DNA of 64,000 nucleotides from Chryseobacterium sediminis. GTDB taxonomy: Bacteria > Bacteroidota > Bacteroidia > Flavobacteriales > Weeksellaceae. This document shows positions 8,287-16,980 of this stretch, piece after piece. A program made the translations under genes and the position numbers. Numbering within the stretch: the first letter of the stretch is position 1; every line of letters begins with the position of its first letter. The stretch is from contig NZ_VUNZ01000001.1 in assembly GCF_008386505.1 (NCBI RefSeq), forward strand, positions 1,419,937 through 1,483,936, given 5' to 3'. The notes below the pieces were generated by a model. That model was given only the letters and a program-made list of their open reading frames with translations, made no database searches and was not told the origin of the DNA.

Positions 8287-8691
8287 TTATAAATCTAATC
8301 TATTTGTATTGAAATTTCCTAATTTTTTTGCTATCCATATCCTTTCAGCTTGCCTTTTAGTTAATCCTATAAACATATTGGATAGCTTTTCTATTTCTTC
8401 TTTATCAAAAAAACTGCTAGATATTCCAAACCAGTCCTCACCATTTAATAGATTAATTTTCAAGCGAAAATATTTTTCTTTTCCTTCTCTTTTTTTTATG
8501 TCATCAATTATTCTAGCACAAGGAATTATGGTCACTTGTATGTAATCTAATGTCTTCATATATTTTCGCATGATAGCATTACTTCCTGACCTTGAAATCA
8601 AATCTTCTTTTTTTTCATTATCACTTGTATCAGCGAATATTTCCCATATTTCACCATTCTCTGAATGATATTCTCTCCATTCTTTTCTCAT
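8287..8691 (-). CDS. Small hypothetical protein, probable cognate immunity of the adjacent effector
   Basis: This 134-aa protein begins 11 bp after the stop of the 1382-aa effector gene on the same strand, the usual spot for an immunity gene. It has no signal peptide or membrane helix. It contains a charged central segment and a possible alpha/beta fold (WFGISSSFFDKEEIEKLSNM, then a basic C-terminal helix). I do not recognise the family. The tight spacing after the toxin end supports an immunity role. If correct, it means the eCIS cargo is dangerous to its own producer or to kin. Confidence 0.55.
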   Translation of the reverse strand: MRKEWREYHSENGEIWEIFADTSDNEKKEDLISRSGSNAIMRKYMKTLDYIQVTIIPCARIIDDIKKREGKEKYFRLKINLLNGEDWFGISSSFFDKEEIEKLSNMFIGLTKRQAERIWIAKKLGNFNTNRLDL

Positions 8692-8702
8692 ATATAAATA
8701 AT

Positions 8703-11700
8703 TTAATAATATAAATGTACGTTATCTGAATAATATGTACCAGAACTTTTACTCCATGCATTAAAATGTCTAGGTGCTCCAAATGTGGAATGTCCTATTT
8801 CGTGGTCGTGGTATCCACTTGTTGGTTTTTTGTTAGAATCTAATTTTGATGAATGTTTTCCTATTTTTCTATTGGAATTATTGTTTTTATATGTATTCAT
8901 TTCGTCTATGTAATCTTTTCTTCTAATAGTTATAGGATCGCTGCCAAGATCACCCGAAATCTCCGATGCTGCTTTCTTGGCACTATTTTTATCTGTGAAT
9001 GTATATCTATTTTCGCCTATTTTTTCTCCACCGTATTTTTTAGCAATTTTGTCAACATCTCTTATTATTTTATTATTAGCTAATCTTTCACTATTTTTAA
9101 GATTTGTCAAATTTTCCTTAGCTTTAACCTTATTCTCTTTCTTTATTTTAGAAAGCTTAGGTTCTATTTCCTTCGCAATCCAATCTGCTTTTTCCTGATC
9201 GGTAAGCGTAAGATCTGCTTCCAGCTCATTTATCTGACGACTAATTTCGGGATTTTCTTCTAATTCTAATACATATTTTTCACGGATAGGCTCACAAGGA
9301 GAAGCACATACGTAAATTTCCCCTTTTTCCGTCATAGTAACCGTATGCCCTTCTTGAGTTTTAGCCTGTCCATAGGATTTGCCATGCTCGGTTTGAATTG
9401 GTCTTACATCCTCTTCCTTAATATTAGATTTACCACTGCCTTTTTCATTTCTCTTATTTTCGGGTAAAATATCCTCAGGGATCTTATTTTTAGTAGATTT
9501 CACTTTAAAATACTCCGAAGGAATTTCGCCTTTAATTAAAATCTCTTTGTCTCTGACACTGTTGTTAAGATCTCTTACCGCATCATCCACTCTTTTTTGA
9601 TTTTTAGGCGTTGGACTTTCTTCAAATCTTTTCACCGCCTGATCTATTTTAGCCTGTAATTCCGCTTGTACCTTTTCAGGTCTCAATACCTCTACCTCAC
9701 TTATTTTACCTGCGGCAATATCAGCTTCCAGTCTTTTGATATCAACTTCAATCACATTGTCTCCGTAAGTTTTGCCTATACCAGGACCTTCATCTGAGAA
9801 AGAAGTATAAGGGCTCTTACTTTTCATAGGTTCGCTTCCTCTTACGTGATCTGAAACAGTAGCGCTTCCGTTTTTGTCTGCAGGAGTTAAATTTCCTTCT
9901 TCATTAATGTGAGATTTTATCCTTCCTTCTTTTGAACCTGCAGGAGAATAAGGTCTGTTATCTTGTCTGAATATGCTTTCTTCGTATACATTTTCCTGCA
10001 CTGGAGCTGATTTCACATCCTCTTGCTTACTATTGGATTTTGCATTACTTCTTTCATTTCTTACAGGCTGTTCATGCATTCTGTCAGGAACGGTCTGCTC
10101 TTCAAAAGGAAGTTGATTCAGGTTACGGTTTGGCGTTGTAGTAGTCTTTTTCTTGAAAGGTTCAGTAACCCAATCTTGTGCTTTTTTATACGCTGCTTTA
10201 AAATTTTGTGCCCCTTTAATCCATGTTTCTTTTTTGAAAACAGAGGTTATTCTTCTAGGTATAGAAACAATACTTGCTTTTATCCCGTTTCTTGCGGTAA
10301 TGAACATTCGTTTACCAAAAGTTTTCGGGTTTCTTTTTGCCAGATCTTTTATGGAAGCTCCACCTTTTTTCGAGGCTTTTCCACCTATCATTGCCAAAAT
10401 AGCCATACCTGAATTGGTAATATCACTTTTTAATTCACCAGAATTTTTGAATAAAACGTCAGCCGTTTTTGCCGTATGTACGTCATAAATATTTTTAATT
10501 CCGTTTAGTATATTCAACCCTAATGCTATGGCACCAATCCAGAATGTAATGGTTCCCATTGTTATTGTTGCTCCACCCAGCCAAGCTGCTAATGGTGCTA
10601 AACCACCCAGAGTGAAAATTGATCCTACAGCTGCCGCTAGTGTTAATATTCCCAGTATACCTGTAATTACACCAGCTATGACAAGTACTTTATTCGCTAT
10701 TCCGGCTGCTTTTTGAAGAATCATTCCTACAGGGTCTTCTGAGAATCCTTTCCAATTTGTCAAATCGTCCCAGATACCACTTATAGATCCGGAAATAGCC
10801 TCAACCCATGCTTTAGGACTAAAGATCGATTCAATAAATTTACCTACATCGGTCCAGGTAATGGATGTGACGTCATTCCAAATATCTGAAAAGGCAATAG
10901 ATATAGACATCCATAATCTTTTTAAACCTGTAATTCTATTCAGATTTTTGGTTACTAAGTTTAATGGTTTCTGTAAAGAATCTTTACGTTTGTTGTTAAA
11001 GGCTTCTATCTGAGAATTTCTGATGCTTTCAACATTTTGATCGATTAAGTTCTGATGCTCAGACTGATCACTATCATAATTAGCTTTTACTTCTTCAAAT
11101 TTATCTCTTAGTGCATTTTGTTTATCCGGGCTTAATTGTCTTAGGAAAGCTACTTGTTCATCCTGTGTTTTCAATTGTGTAAAATCAACTAATAAACGCT
11201 CTGCCTCATTAAGTTCTCTTGGTGTTTGTTGAATTTTATCTTTTTCTTTTTGTATCAAACTATTTCGTCCCTCAACTTTAGACATATTGGCATAATAAGC
11301 ATTTTGCGTTTTTATAACCTCATGTTCAATAATGTAAGAATCCAATAACAATGCATTTGCTTCCTGGTTTAATTTCTTACTTTGTGATTCTGCCTGTTTT
11401 AGTTTTGGGTTAAGTTTTCCTAACTCTCTTTTTGCTTCTTTGTTCTTTTTAGTGTCTGCAGCCAGTTTAGCTTTTGATTTTAATATCGATGCTCTGGAAG
11501 ACATTATTTCACTCTGTATCCTTGTATTCTTACCTTTGGCTTGCTGAGCTTCCTGAGATAATTTCTGAGTTGTATTTCCTGCCTGAGATACTGCCTGATT
11601 TATTGTACCGGCGTTTGTACTTAGTTCATTTAATTTTCTGGTAAGGTTTCCGGAATCAGCATTTTCTGGATCCTGATGTTTTTGAGATCCGCCGAGTAAG

Positions 11701-12851
11701 CTTTTTGCTTCGTTATTGAAATCACTTGCTTTGGTCTTATTTTTATTATACTCCTGCTGGTATATTCCTACCTCTTTTTCTACCTTTTGCTGTCTTTTTA
11801 CTGAGGTCTCCAGTCCTTTTTCTAATTTATGGATGAGAGCTTCTTTGCTTTCTATGCTATCTTCTGATTTCTGTAAATCATCGTCTGACTTCTGAATTTC
11901 TTTTTCAACCTCTTTAATTTTGCTTTTCAGTGTTTTAGCGGCTTCATTTTGAGATTTTACCTGATCTCTGGCTTCCACTCCCTGATCCCTAAATTCCTGT
12001 GCAGCTGCCACAAGCCCTACAATGTTGATTGTCGTTTGTGCATCTGGGGCTATTTCAGCCTGTTCACTATCAAAAGCCTTATCCATTCTTGGAGTAACAA
12101 CGGATTGAATATCATCCGGAATAACAACTTTTGTGTCTTTTTCTCCTTTAGTTTTTGAATTTACTTTTTTATTGTTAGATTTTTTGTTATCCACAGCCTT
12201 TTCTGAATGAGGCACTTCATTTTTATCTGCAGCCTTTTTTGAGCTGTTGCTATTAACTTCGGATGAGATTGGTTTAGCTGAAGGTATTTTAATCTCTACT
12301 GCTTTCTCTTTTGGTTTCTGATCTGCAAGAGGTTTTGAGACTTCAGCTTTGCTGCTCATGTTTTTTAATCCTTTCTCTCCTTCTCTTGTCGTCTTTGCAG
12401 AAGTTTCCTGATTTTTAACCATTTGACTCACTGCGGACTGTTCTTCCGGTGTCTTTAGTACTTGATTTCCAGATTTAATATTATTATAATCTTGTACCTG
12501 ACTGACATTCAGGGTTGCCAGATATCCTTTCTCCATCTTTTGAGTATCAGGATGGTTGATATCGCCGGTTTTGATTAAATTCTCCTGAAATCTTTCATGC
12601 ATTATTTCTGCACCTTGGTCATAAACGGTCTGTGAGCCGTGAACGGCTGTAATAGGACCATTTAACCCAAGTCGGTTCCTATCAGGTTTTACTGATCCGG
12701 TTTTAGCGGATGAGTCTCCGGATTTTTGTGTCTGTATATTGGCCACTTGCCCCTCAGACAGAGGTACAACCACCCGATCTTTCAGCTTTTGCTTTTTGCT
12801 CTGGTTTTTATGGGCCTTATTGTCTTTTTCTACAGGTTTTGCTGCTTTCAT
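8703..12851 (-). CDS. Giant polymorphic-toxin-like eCIS effector
   Basis: The start at 12851 (MKAAKPVEKDNK) is preferred over an upstream ATG at 12902 because the extra residues look like intergenic sequence. The 1382-aa product has several parts in order. First comes a Lys/Ser/Gln-rich disordered N-terminus, as expected for eCIS cargo-loading signals. Long coiled-coil regions follow at about residues 250-620, then a Gly/Ala-rich hydrophobic block at about 715-785 that could span or insert into membranes. A low-complexity linker and a C-terminal module of about 180 residues end in a His-rich segment (GYHDHEIGHSTFGAPRHFN). This variable C-terminus after a long helical body is the pattern of a polymorphic toxin. 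The toxin class is not recognised; the clustered His/Asp/Glu could form a metal or nuclease site. Two to three immunity candidates follow. It is transcribed with the holin and fibre side of the locus. Confidence 0.7.
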   Translation of the reverse strand: MKAAKPVEKDNKAHKNQSKKQKLKDRVVVPLSEGQVANIQTQKSGDSSAKTGSVKPDRNRLGLNGPITAVHGSQTVYDQGAEIMHERFQENLIKTGDINHPDTQKMEKGYLATLNVSQVQDYNNIKSGNQVLKTPEEQSAVSQMVKNQETSAKTTREGEKGLKNMSSKAEVSKPLADQKPKEKAVEIKIPSAKPISSEVNSNSSKKAADKNEVPHSEKAVDNKKSNNKKVNSKTKGEKDTKVVIPDDIQSVVTPRMDKAFDSEQAEIAPDAQTTINIVGLVAAAQEFRDQGVEARDQVKSQNEAAKTLKSKIKEVEKEIQKSDDDLQKSEDSIESKEALIHKLEKGLETSVKRQQKVEKEVGIYQQEYNKNKTKASDFNNEAKSLLGGSQKHQDPENADSGNLTRKLNELSTNAGTINQAVSQAGNTTQKLSQEAQQAKGKNTRIQSEIMSSRASILKSKAKLAADTKKNKEAKRELGKLNPKLKQAESQSKKLNQEANALLLDSYIIEHEVIKTQNAYYANMSKVEGRNSLIQKEKDKIQQTPRELNEAERLLVDFTQLKTQDEQVAFLRQLSPDKQNALRDKFEEVKANYDSDQSEHQNLIDQNVESIRNSQIEAFNNKRKDSLQKPLNLVTKNLNRITGLKRLWMSISIAFSDIWNDVTSITWTDVGKFIESIFSPKAWVEAISGSISGIWDDLTNWKGFSEDPVGMILQKAAGIANKVLVIAGVITGILGILTLAAAVGSIFTLGGLAPLAAWLGGATITMGTITFWIGAIALGLNILNGIKNIYDVHTAKTADVLFKNSGELKSDITNSGMAILAMIGGKASKKGGASIKDLAKRNPKTFGKRMFITARNGIKASIVSIPRRITSVFKKETWIKGAQNFKAAYKKAQDWVTEPFKKKTTTTPNRNLNQLPFEEQTVPDRMHEQPVRNERSNAKSNSKQEDVKSAPVQENVYEESIFRQDNRPYSPAGSKEGRIKSHINEEGNLTPADKNGSATVSDHVRGSEPMKSKSPYTSFSDEGPGIGKTYGDNVIEVDIKRLEADIAAGKISEVEVLRPEKVQAELQAKIDQAVKRFEESPTPKNQKRVDDAVRDLNNSVRDKEILIKGEIPSEYFKVKSTKNKIPEDILPENKRNEKGSGKSNIKEEDVRPIQTEHGKSYGQAKTQEGHTVTMTEKGEIYVCASPCEPIREKYVLELEENPEISRQINELEADLTLTDQEKADWIAKEIEPKLSKIKKENKVKAKENLTNLKNSERLANNKIIRDVDKIAKKYGGEKIGENRYTFTDKNSAKKAASEISGDLGSDPITIRRKDYIDEMNTYKNNNSNRKIGKHSSKLDSNKKPTSGYHDHEIGHSTFGAPRHFNAWSKSSGTYYSDNVHLYY

Positions 12852-13268
12852 TGACTTAGTTTTTTTAATTTCATATTGTTTTAAAAGACCTATAAAGCAC
12901 AACCAAACTGTTATGCTTTATAGGGTGCCTGCCGGGTTTGAAAAATCGTACGTGTGGGGTGGATTCTTTAAGAAAGGAAGTAAATAGAAATGGTATTTGA
13001 CTTTGAGAAACAGGCAACACTGAACCATTTCCTTGTTTGTTCTCTTGTTTTTTAAATTTTCAGGTTTTCAAGTTTTAAAATCACTCGTTTCGGGAAGATT
13101 TTCCGGTTTTTGAGTGATTAATTTGTAATTGCAGTAAAAAGCTTTTTACCATCTTTTCTATTGCAATGATTTAAGTATACCGACAAGTCCATTTATGGAT
13201 ATAAATCCTATTCATCAGGTTCCAATTGAGATCTACATCCAGATCGATTTTTCTACTCTGGTTCTCTC
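12852..13268. other. Non-coding leader upstream of the effector
   Basis: No supported gene is present. A weak locus-motif relative (minus strand TACTGCAATTACAAATTAATC, about 13116-13136) and the nearby TTGCAATAG sequence at about 13161-13169 may be regulatory. A 36-codon minus-strand frame exists at about 12922-13032 but has no supporting features. Confidence 0.35.
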
Positions 13269-13646
13269 TTAATTCATATCACCTTTCTTTTCTTCCTCTT
13301 CATTAGGCTGTCTGTCGGTTTTCACTCCATAACGATTTTCAATAAAAAGATTTACTGCTTTATCAATCCAGTTAGGAAGGTTTGTGGTGATCATTTTCAG
13401 AAATTTATCGTAGCCGTAACCGAGTACAAATAATACCCCTGTTGAGTACCATTTGTCATGCAGTTCAGCTCTGTTCATTAAATAACTCATTGTAAAACCC
13501 ACTATCACTACTATCACCAATGTTATAAAGTGTTCCCATGGCTGTTTTTTCTCTTTATTCTGTATGGAGACCAGTACCCTTAACAATCCTCCTGAAAATG
13601 CTATTGCAGTTCCGATCAAAAGGGCTTTTATACTATCCAAATTCAT
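13269..13646 (-). CDS. Phage-type holin
   Basis: This 125-aa protein has three predicted membrane helices at about residues 5-25, 39-58 and 68-85. A Gly-containing linker and a charged hydrophilic C-terminal tail ending in an E/K-rich stretch follow. Size, topology and the ETxK-rich tail fit three-helix (class I-like) phage holins. Holins open the inner membrane so an endolysin can reach peptidoglycan. The endolysin and a u-spanin-like protein lie at the far end of the same strand (1-624). Finding holin, spanin and endolysin within one eCIS locus suggests release of particles by programmed lysis. The family assignment was not confirmed by a search. Confidence 0.65.
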   Translation of the reverse strand: MNLDSIKALLIGTAIAFSGGLLRVLVSIQNKEKKQPWEHFITLVIVVIVGFTMSYLMNRAELHDKWYSTGVLFVLGYGYDKFLKMITTNLPNWIDKAVNLFIENRYGVKTDRQPNEEEEKKGDMN

Positions 13647-13706
13647 TCTTATCTATTATATTATTTATTAAAAATTTTGATTTTCTAACGGCTTTCAGAT
13701 GCTTAA

Positions 13707-13873
13707 TCATTCCTGAGACAGGATGTACATATCATCTAAAAATTTTCTGATTTTCCGGATATTTTCACTCTCATCCGCATAGGCCAGCTCATCAATAAGA
13801 TCACTGATATCTCTGCCTGGCTTTTTCAGTTTCTCTTTATCTTTTTTCTTTTTTTTCTTTTCTTTTTTTTTCA
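13707..13873 (-). pseudogene. Short Lys-rich ORF broken or slipped at a poly-A tract
   Basis: An ATG at 13873 opens M followed by an almost pure Lys/Arg stretch and stops after 15 codons. A one-base change of frame inside the A-rich tract (13841-13870) would join it to a good-looking frame, DKEKLKKPGRDISDLIDEL through RKFLDDMYILSQE, which stops at 13707-13709. The downstream part has protein-like composition. This could be a decayed gene, a sequencing slip in the homopolymer, or a slippage-controlled small protein. It sits just upstream of the holin gene. Confidence 0.35.
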
Positions 13874-14250
13874 TGGCTTCTAGGATTTATTAATTACTTT
13901 TTTAGTTTTTTTTAAATTGATTTCTCTTCCAATCAACCAAGGCCAAACGGTTTCTTTTTAAATTCATGTGTCATTTAAAACAATAGAACTAAAAAGCAAA
14001 AACCGTTTTTCACCTTAGTATTTTTTCTATAATTTAAATTTGAGAAAGATATCAGAGCAGCCCTTTAATCTGATGTATGGGGCGATTGAGGATGTAGCAT
14101 TAACTTTGAATCCTTTTGTATCTTTTCAGAATGAATAATTTTAAGATATGAATCGTAAGTACACATTATCACAAACATTATCTTTGACATTCACATTATA
14201 GCATGGTATTGATCGTAAGGACGGAACATTCTGTCACCGCCTGTACGCTA
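13874..14250. other. Non-coding interval
   Basis: The interval is AT-rich with no credible ORF, RNA gene or repeat. It separates the Lys-rich frame from the small HTH gene. Confidence 0.4.
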
Positions 14251-14409
14251 TTATGGCTGAAGAATGATATTATATATTGTTCTTTCAGACAAAAACAACA
14301 TTTCCATCAGCTCATTCACAATCACTTTCATTTGTTTATCCTGATTACGTTTTACATAATCAATGACAAAATCTTTTCTTTTTTCGACTAATTCTTTACT
14401 ACGTTTCAT
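14251..14409 (-). CDS. 52-aa helix-turn-helix-like regulator
   Basis: The short frame from ATG 14409 encodes MKRSKELVEKRKDF, a central basic helix and a C-terminal MLFLSERTIYNIIL. That last segment is a typical recognition-helix pattern (LSxRTIYNII), so the product looks like a minimal single-HTH protein. Similar tiny HTH proteins are common in Bacteroidota phages and integrated elements. It lies between the holin and the divergently transcribed cI-like repressor, and may belong to the same lysis/eCIS switch. It is too short for a family call by eye, but its codon use and ordered helical pattern support a real gene. Confidence 0.55.
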   Translation of the reverse strand: MKRSKELVEKRKDFVIDYVKRNQDKQMKVIVNELMEMLFLSERTIYNIILQP

Positions 14410-15099
14410 ATTCTATGGTTAAAGTTTTTTGGTTAAAAAGTTTTTTTTCGGAATCAGACAGACTTCCTGTTCTTATCTATTGACCGTTTCATTGAGTCAT
14501 AAGAAACCCTAAAGACGAAAATTCCGTCTTTTAAAAGATGTCTAATTCAATTATTTAATTTTGTTTTTTTAGAAGCCGGCACCAGGTATTTCCCAATAAA
14601 ATCTTACCCTGACTTCTTTATTCTAAATTTCATTTGCCTTTTTAGTATATATTAGCAATTTTACTGACAACTATAATTAATCGATTTTTTATATGCTGAA
14701 CAGTAGATTATTCTACATTTTAGGCTCGCTTTTTATTTTCAGGAAAACAAAGAGCAAAATGATTGCTTTATTCAGATATCAATCAAAAAATAAACGCATT
14801 TTTATCATTATTCAAACAACACACAAACGAACAAAAATCAAAATATTCAATATTTTAAAACGCACTTTTTACATTTTATAGATTGTTTAAAATTTTTCCT
14901 GTTTCTATTAGTACCGGATTAAATAAAAAAGAAAAATATTTACATTTTAAAGACATTGCATGCAAAATAATTATTTAACATTTTTAATTACAGCTAATTA
15001 CAATCAAAAATCAATATTTCTAAATATTAAAAAAATATTAAATTTTAAATATAATTTTGTACATTTGTACTGTTCTATCATACTGACGGAACAAATATA
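14410..15099. other. Long AT-rich upstream region of the repressor
   Basis: No gene is supported; the plus-strand frames here are low-complexity AT-rich sequence. The right end holds two -7-like boxes just before the repressor operators. Confidence 0.4.
15052..15067 (+). promoter_or_regulatory. Two overlapping-register Bacteroidota -7 boxes
   Basis: TAATTTTG (15052-15059) and TACATTTG (15060-15067) both match the TAnnTTTG consensus. They lie 110-125 bp upstream of the repressor start, immediately before its operator palindromes. Confidence 0.45.
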
Positions 15100-15142
15100 C
15101 GAACATTGTTCGTTTTTCAAAACAAAAACGAACATTTTGTTC
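15100..15142. promoter_or_regulatory. Palindromic operators of the cI-like repressor
   Basis: Two palindromes share GAACA/TGTTC arms: CGAACATTGTTCG (15100-15112, arms of 6 bp) and GAACATTTTGTTC (15130-15142, arms of 5 bp), with centres 30 bp apart, about three helical turns. Single half-sites TGTTC (about 15071) and GGAACA (about 15088) lie just upstream. The arrangement suits cooperative binding and autorepression by the downstream repressor. Confidence 0.6.
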
Positions 15143-15176
15143 ATTTTTTTTTACAAATAACTATAAACATATCAAA

Positions 15177-15839
15177 ATGAACTATTTAGAATTCAAAGAA
15201 ATCAGAAAGAAACTAAACATGAAGCAGGCTGATATCGCAAAATCTATAGGAGTAGGCACCAGAGCCGTGCAGTATTGGGAAAAAGGCGAACGAAAAATAC
15301 CGGAAACAACGGCCTACTTCGTTACCAATTTACTATTAAAACAACAGGAACTTAATGATGACAGTGCATCTCCAGTTGTTTTTTCAGATTTAAAGGTTAT
15401 GCACGTTCCACTGGCAAATCAATACGCACAAGCCGGCTATCTTAGTAATTTTGCTGATGAAGAATATATAGAAAGTTTACCAACTATTCCTTTTACAGAC
15501 GATGTAGAACACCGCGGTGAATACATGTGTTTTGAAGTGAAAGGAGACAGTATGGATAACGGATCCTACGAAAGCTATTTAGAAGGTGACATTATCTTAT
15601 GCAGAAACATCAGACAGGATTACTGGATGAGTAAGCTGCATTATGATAAGTGGGATTTTGTAATCGTTCACAAAGAAAAAGGAATTTTAGTAAAGCGAAT
15701 CGTTAACCACGATGTTGAAAGAGGCATCATCACCCTTCATTCCCTGAATGAATATTATGAGGATTTCGAGATCCACCTAAAGGATGTTGCGAAGCTTTTC
15801 AATATTATAAGTACAAGACGTAAGAATAACAGAAGATAA
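15177..15839 (+). CDS. cI/LexA-like repressor (XRE HTH plus S24 peptidase)
   Basis: This 220-aa protein has an N-terminal XRE-type HTH (residues 3-55, MKQADIAKSIGVGTRAVQYWEKGERKIP split over the two recognition helices). Its C-terminal S24/LexA-like domain has a catalytic Ser in GDSM (Ser125) and a Lys in LVKR (Lys173). An Ala-Gly pair at 86-87 is a plausible self-cleavage site. Proteins of this build repress phage lytic genes and self-cleave on RecA filaments after DNA damage. It is transcribed divergently from the holin/effector side and convergently with the eCIS baseplate arm. Operator-like palindromes lie in its own upstream region. It probably controls the injection system and lysis genes in a prophage-like way; SOS inducibility is inferred. 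Confidence 0.85.
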   Translation: MNYLEFKEIRKKLNMKQADIAKSIGVGTRAVQYWEKGERKIPETTAYFVTNLLLKQQELNDDSASPVVFSDLKVMHVPLANQYAQAGYLSNFADEEYIESLPTIPFTDDVEHRGEYMCFEVKGDSMDNGSYESYLEGDIILCRNIRQDYWMSKLHYDKWDFVIVHKEKGILVKRIVNHDVERGIITLHSLNEYYEDFEIHLKDVAKLFNIISTRRKNNRR

Positions 15840-15852
15840 ACTGCCTGAGTGA

Positions 15853-15882
15853 ATAAAATCCTCAATTTCTTGAGGATTTTAT
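15853..15882. terminator. Bidirectional terminator between repressor and eCIS arm
   Basis: A perfect 13-bp stem pairs ATAAAATCCTCAA with TTGAGGATTTTAT around a 4-nt loop. It is placed between the converging genes ending at 15839 (+) and 15911 (-). Confidence 0.7.
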
Positions 15883-15910
15883 CGGGGCCTTTCAGATAAC
15901 GTAAGAGAGT

Positions 15911-16825
15911 CTAACAAATATATCTGAGTGTTTCTCTGATTATTTCACCTGTATCTTGGTTTACATCATAAACTTTACTGTTACTGTAACTTGGAAATCT
16001 TACCCATAGGATTCCCTTTTCATTAAATCCACTTGCACCATTTGTATCAAACTCTGACAGATTTCCTGGTATTGCAGGGGTTATACCATCCTCAAGATAA
16101 ATAAAACTTCCTACCTGCGGAAAAGGTGTTGTCAGATTCAAACTCTTAGTCCATCGGCTTGCTGACTGGCAAATACTTTCTCCTACATCACTAGGATTTG
16201 TTGGGTCCTTAAAACCCGCTGATACACAACAGGCATTTTTAACGGAATAAGGTGCTTTCTGAATTTTCCATTCCCCGGATTGAAACTCAACTGGACCTGA
16301 CCATTCTGAAACTCCGTTAGATAGACAATATTTCCTTGCCCTTATGTATAAAAGAGTGTTATTATTAATCTTTCCAGTATTCATATCAACATATTCAGGC
16401 CAGGCATAAGTAAGGCCTACCTTTGAATAAATAATATTTTTAAATTCGGGATCTAACGCTATTTGATATTCCAGTGTAGCAAGGTCTGTATCGTCTCCTG
16501 AAAAATACACTTCTATCTGACCAAATTTATCTACCAAGACTCTGTCAATAGACGGAACTTTACAAGATGAAGGAATACACTTACCAATTTTAAAGGAACT
16601 TGTATCCTGGGCACTCACATTTCCTAAATCTAATTTTACCGTCAAATCGTAATTGCCCGGAGCTTGAATGATAGGAAGTTCTACTAATTTATTACTCTCA
16701 GGGTCTGGTATCTGATATTCCGCAGGTGAATGTCCCGTGATCCCGTAGTATGCAGTTGCCTTTTCTATTGGTGAAGAAGATGTATAATCTATCTTAAATG
16801 AAATCTTGCATTGTGCTTCTGCCAT
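15911..16825 (-). CDS. Cys-containing beta-rich eCIS tip or fibre protein
   Basis: This 304-aa protein has no signal peptide and looks like two or three beta-sandwich (fibronectin-III-like) units. One contains the pattern LEYQIALDPEF...LYIRARKYC typical of FN3 strands, with cysteines at intervals (KIGKCIPSSC, NACC, YIC). It is the last gene of the minus-strand eCIS arm, 155 bp below a 1219-aa PKD protein. A role as a particle accessory, tip or target-binding protein is inferred from position and fold-like pattern only. Confidence 0.5.
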   Translation of the reverse strand: MAEAQCKISFKIDYTSSSPIEKATAYYGITGHSPAEYQIPDPESNKLVELPIIQAPGNYDLTVKLDLGNVSAQDTSSFKIGKCIPSSCKVPSIDRVLVDKFGQIEVYFSGDDTDLATLEYQIALDPEFKNIIYSKVGLTYAWPEYVDMNTGKINNNTLLYIRARKYCLSNGVSEWSGPVEFQSGEWKIQKAPYSVKNACCVSAGFKDPTNPSDVGESICQSASRWTKSLNLTTPFPQVGSFIYLEDGITPAIPGNLSEFDTNGASGFNEKGILWVRFPSYSNSKVYDVNQDTGEIIRETLRYIC

Positions 16826-16980
16826 TATATTATGTTTTTATTGTTATTATTATGTTTTTCATTAATATGTAAGGGGATGATTTGAACTCATAGAATTACC
16901 ATATCACCCCCTTTTACAGTATCATACACAGAATCTGTCCCTAAGTTCATCTTCATGCATGTGCAGATACAGGATTGTGA

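Noticed and set aside
12922..13032. 36-codon minus-strand frame ending in SNPAGTL
   Set aside because: Too short, no ribosome-binding or family support; listed only within the leader region.
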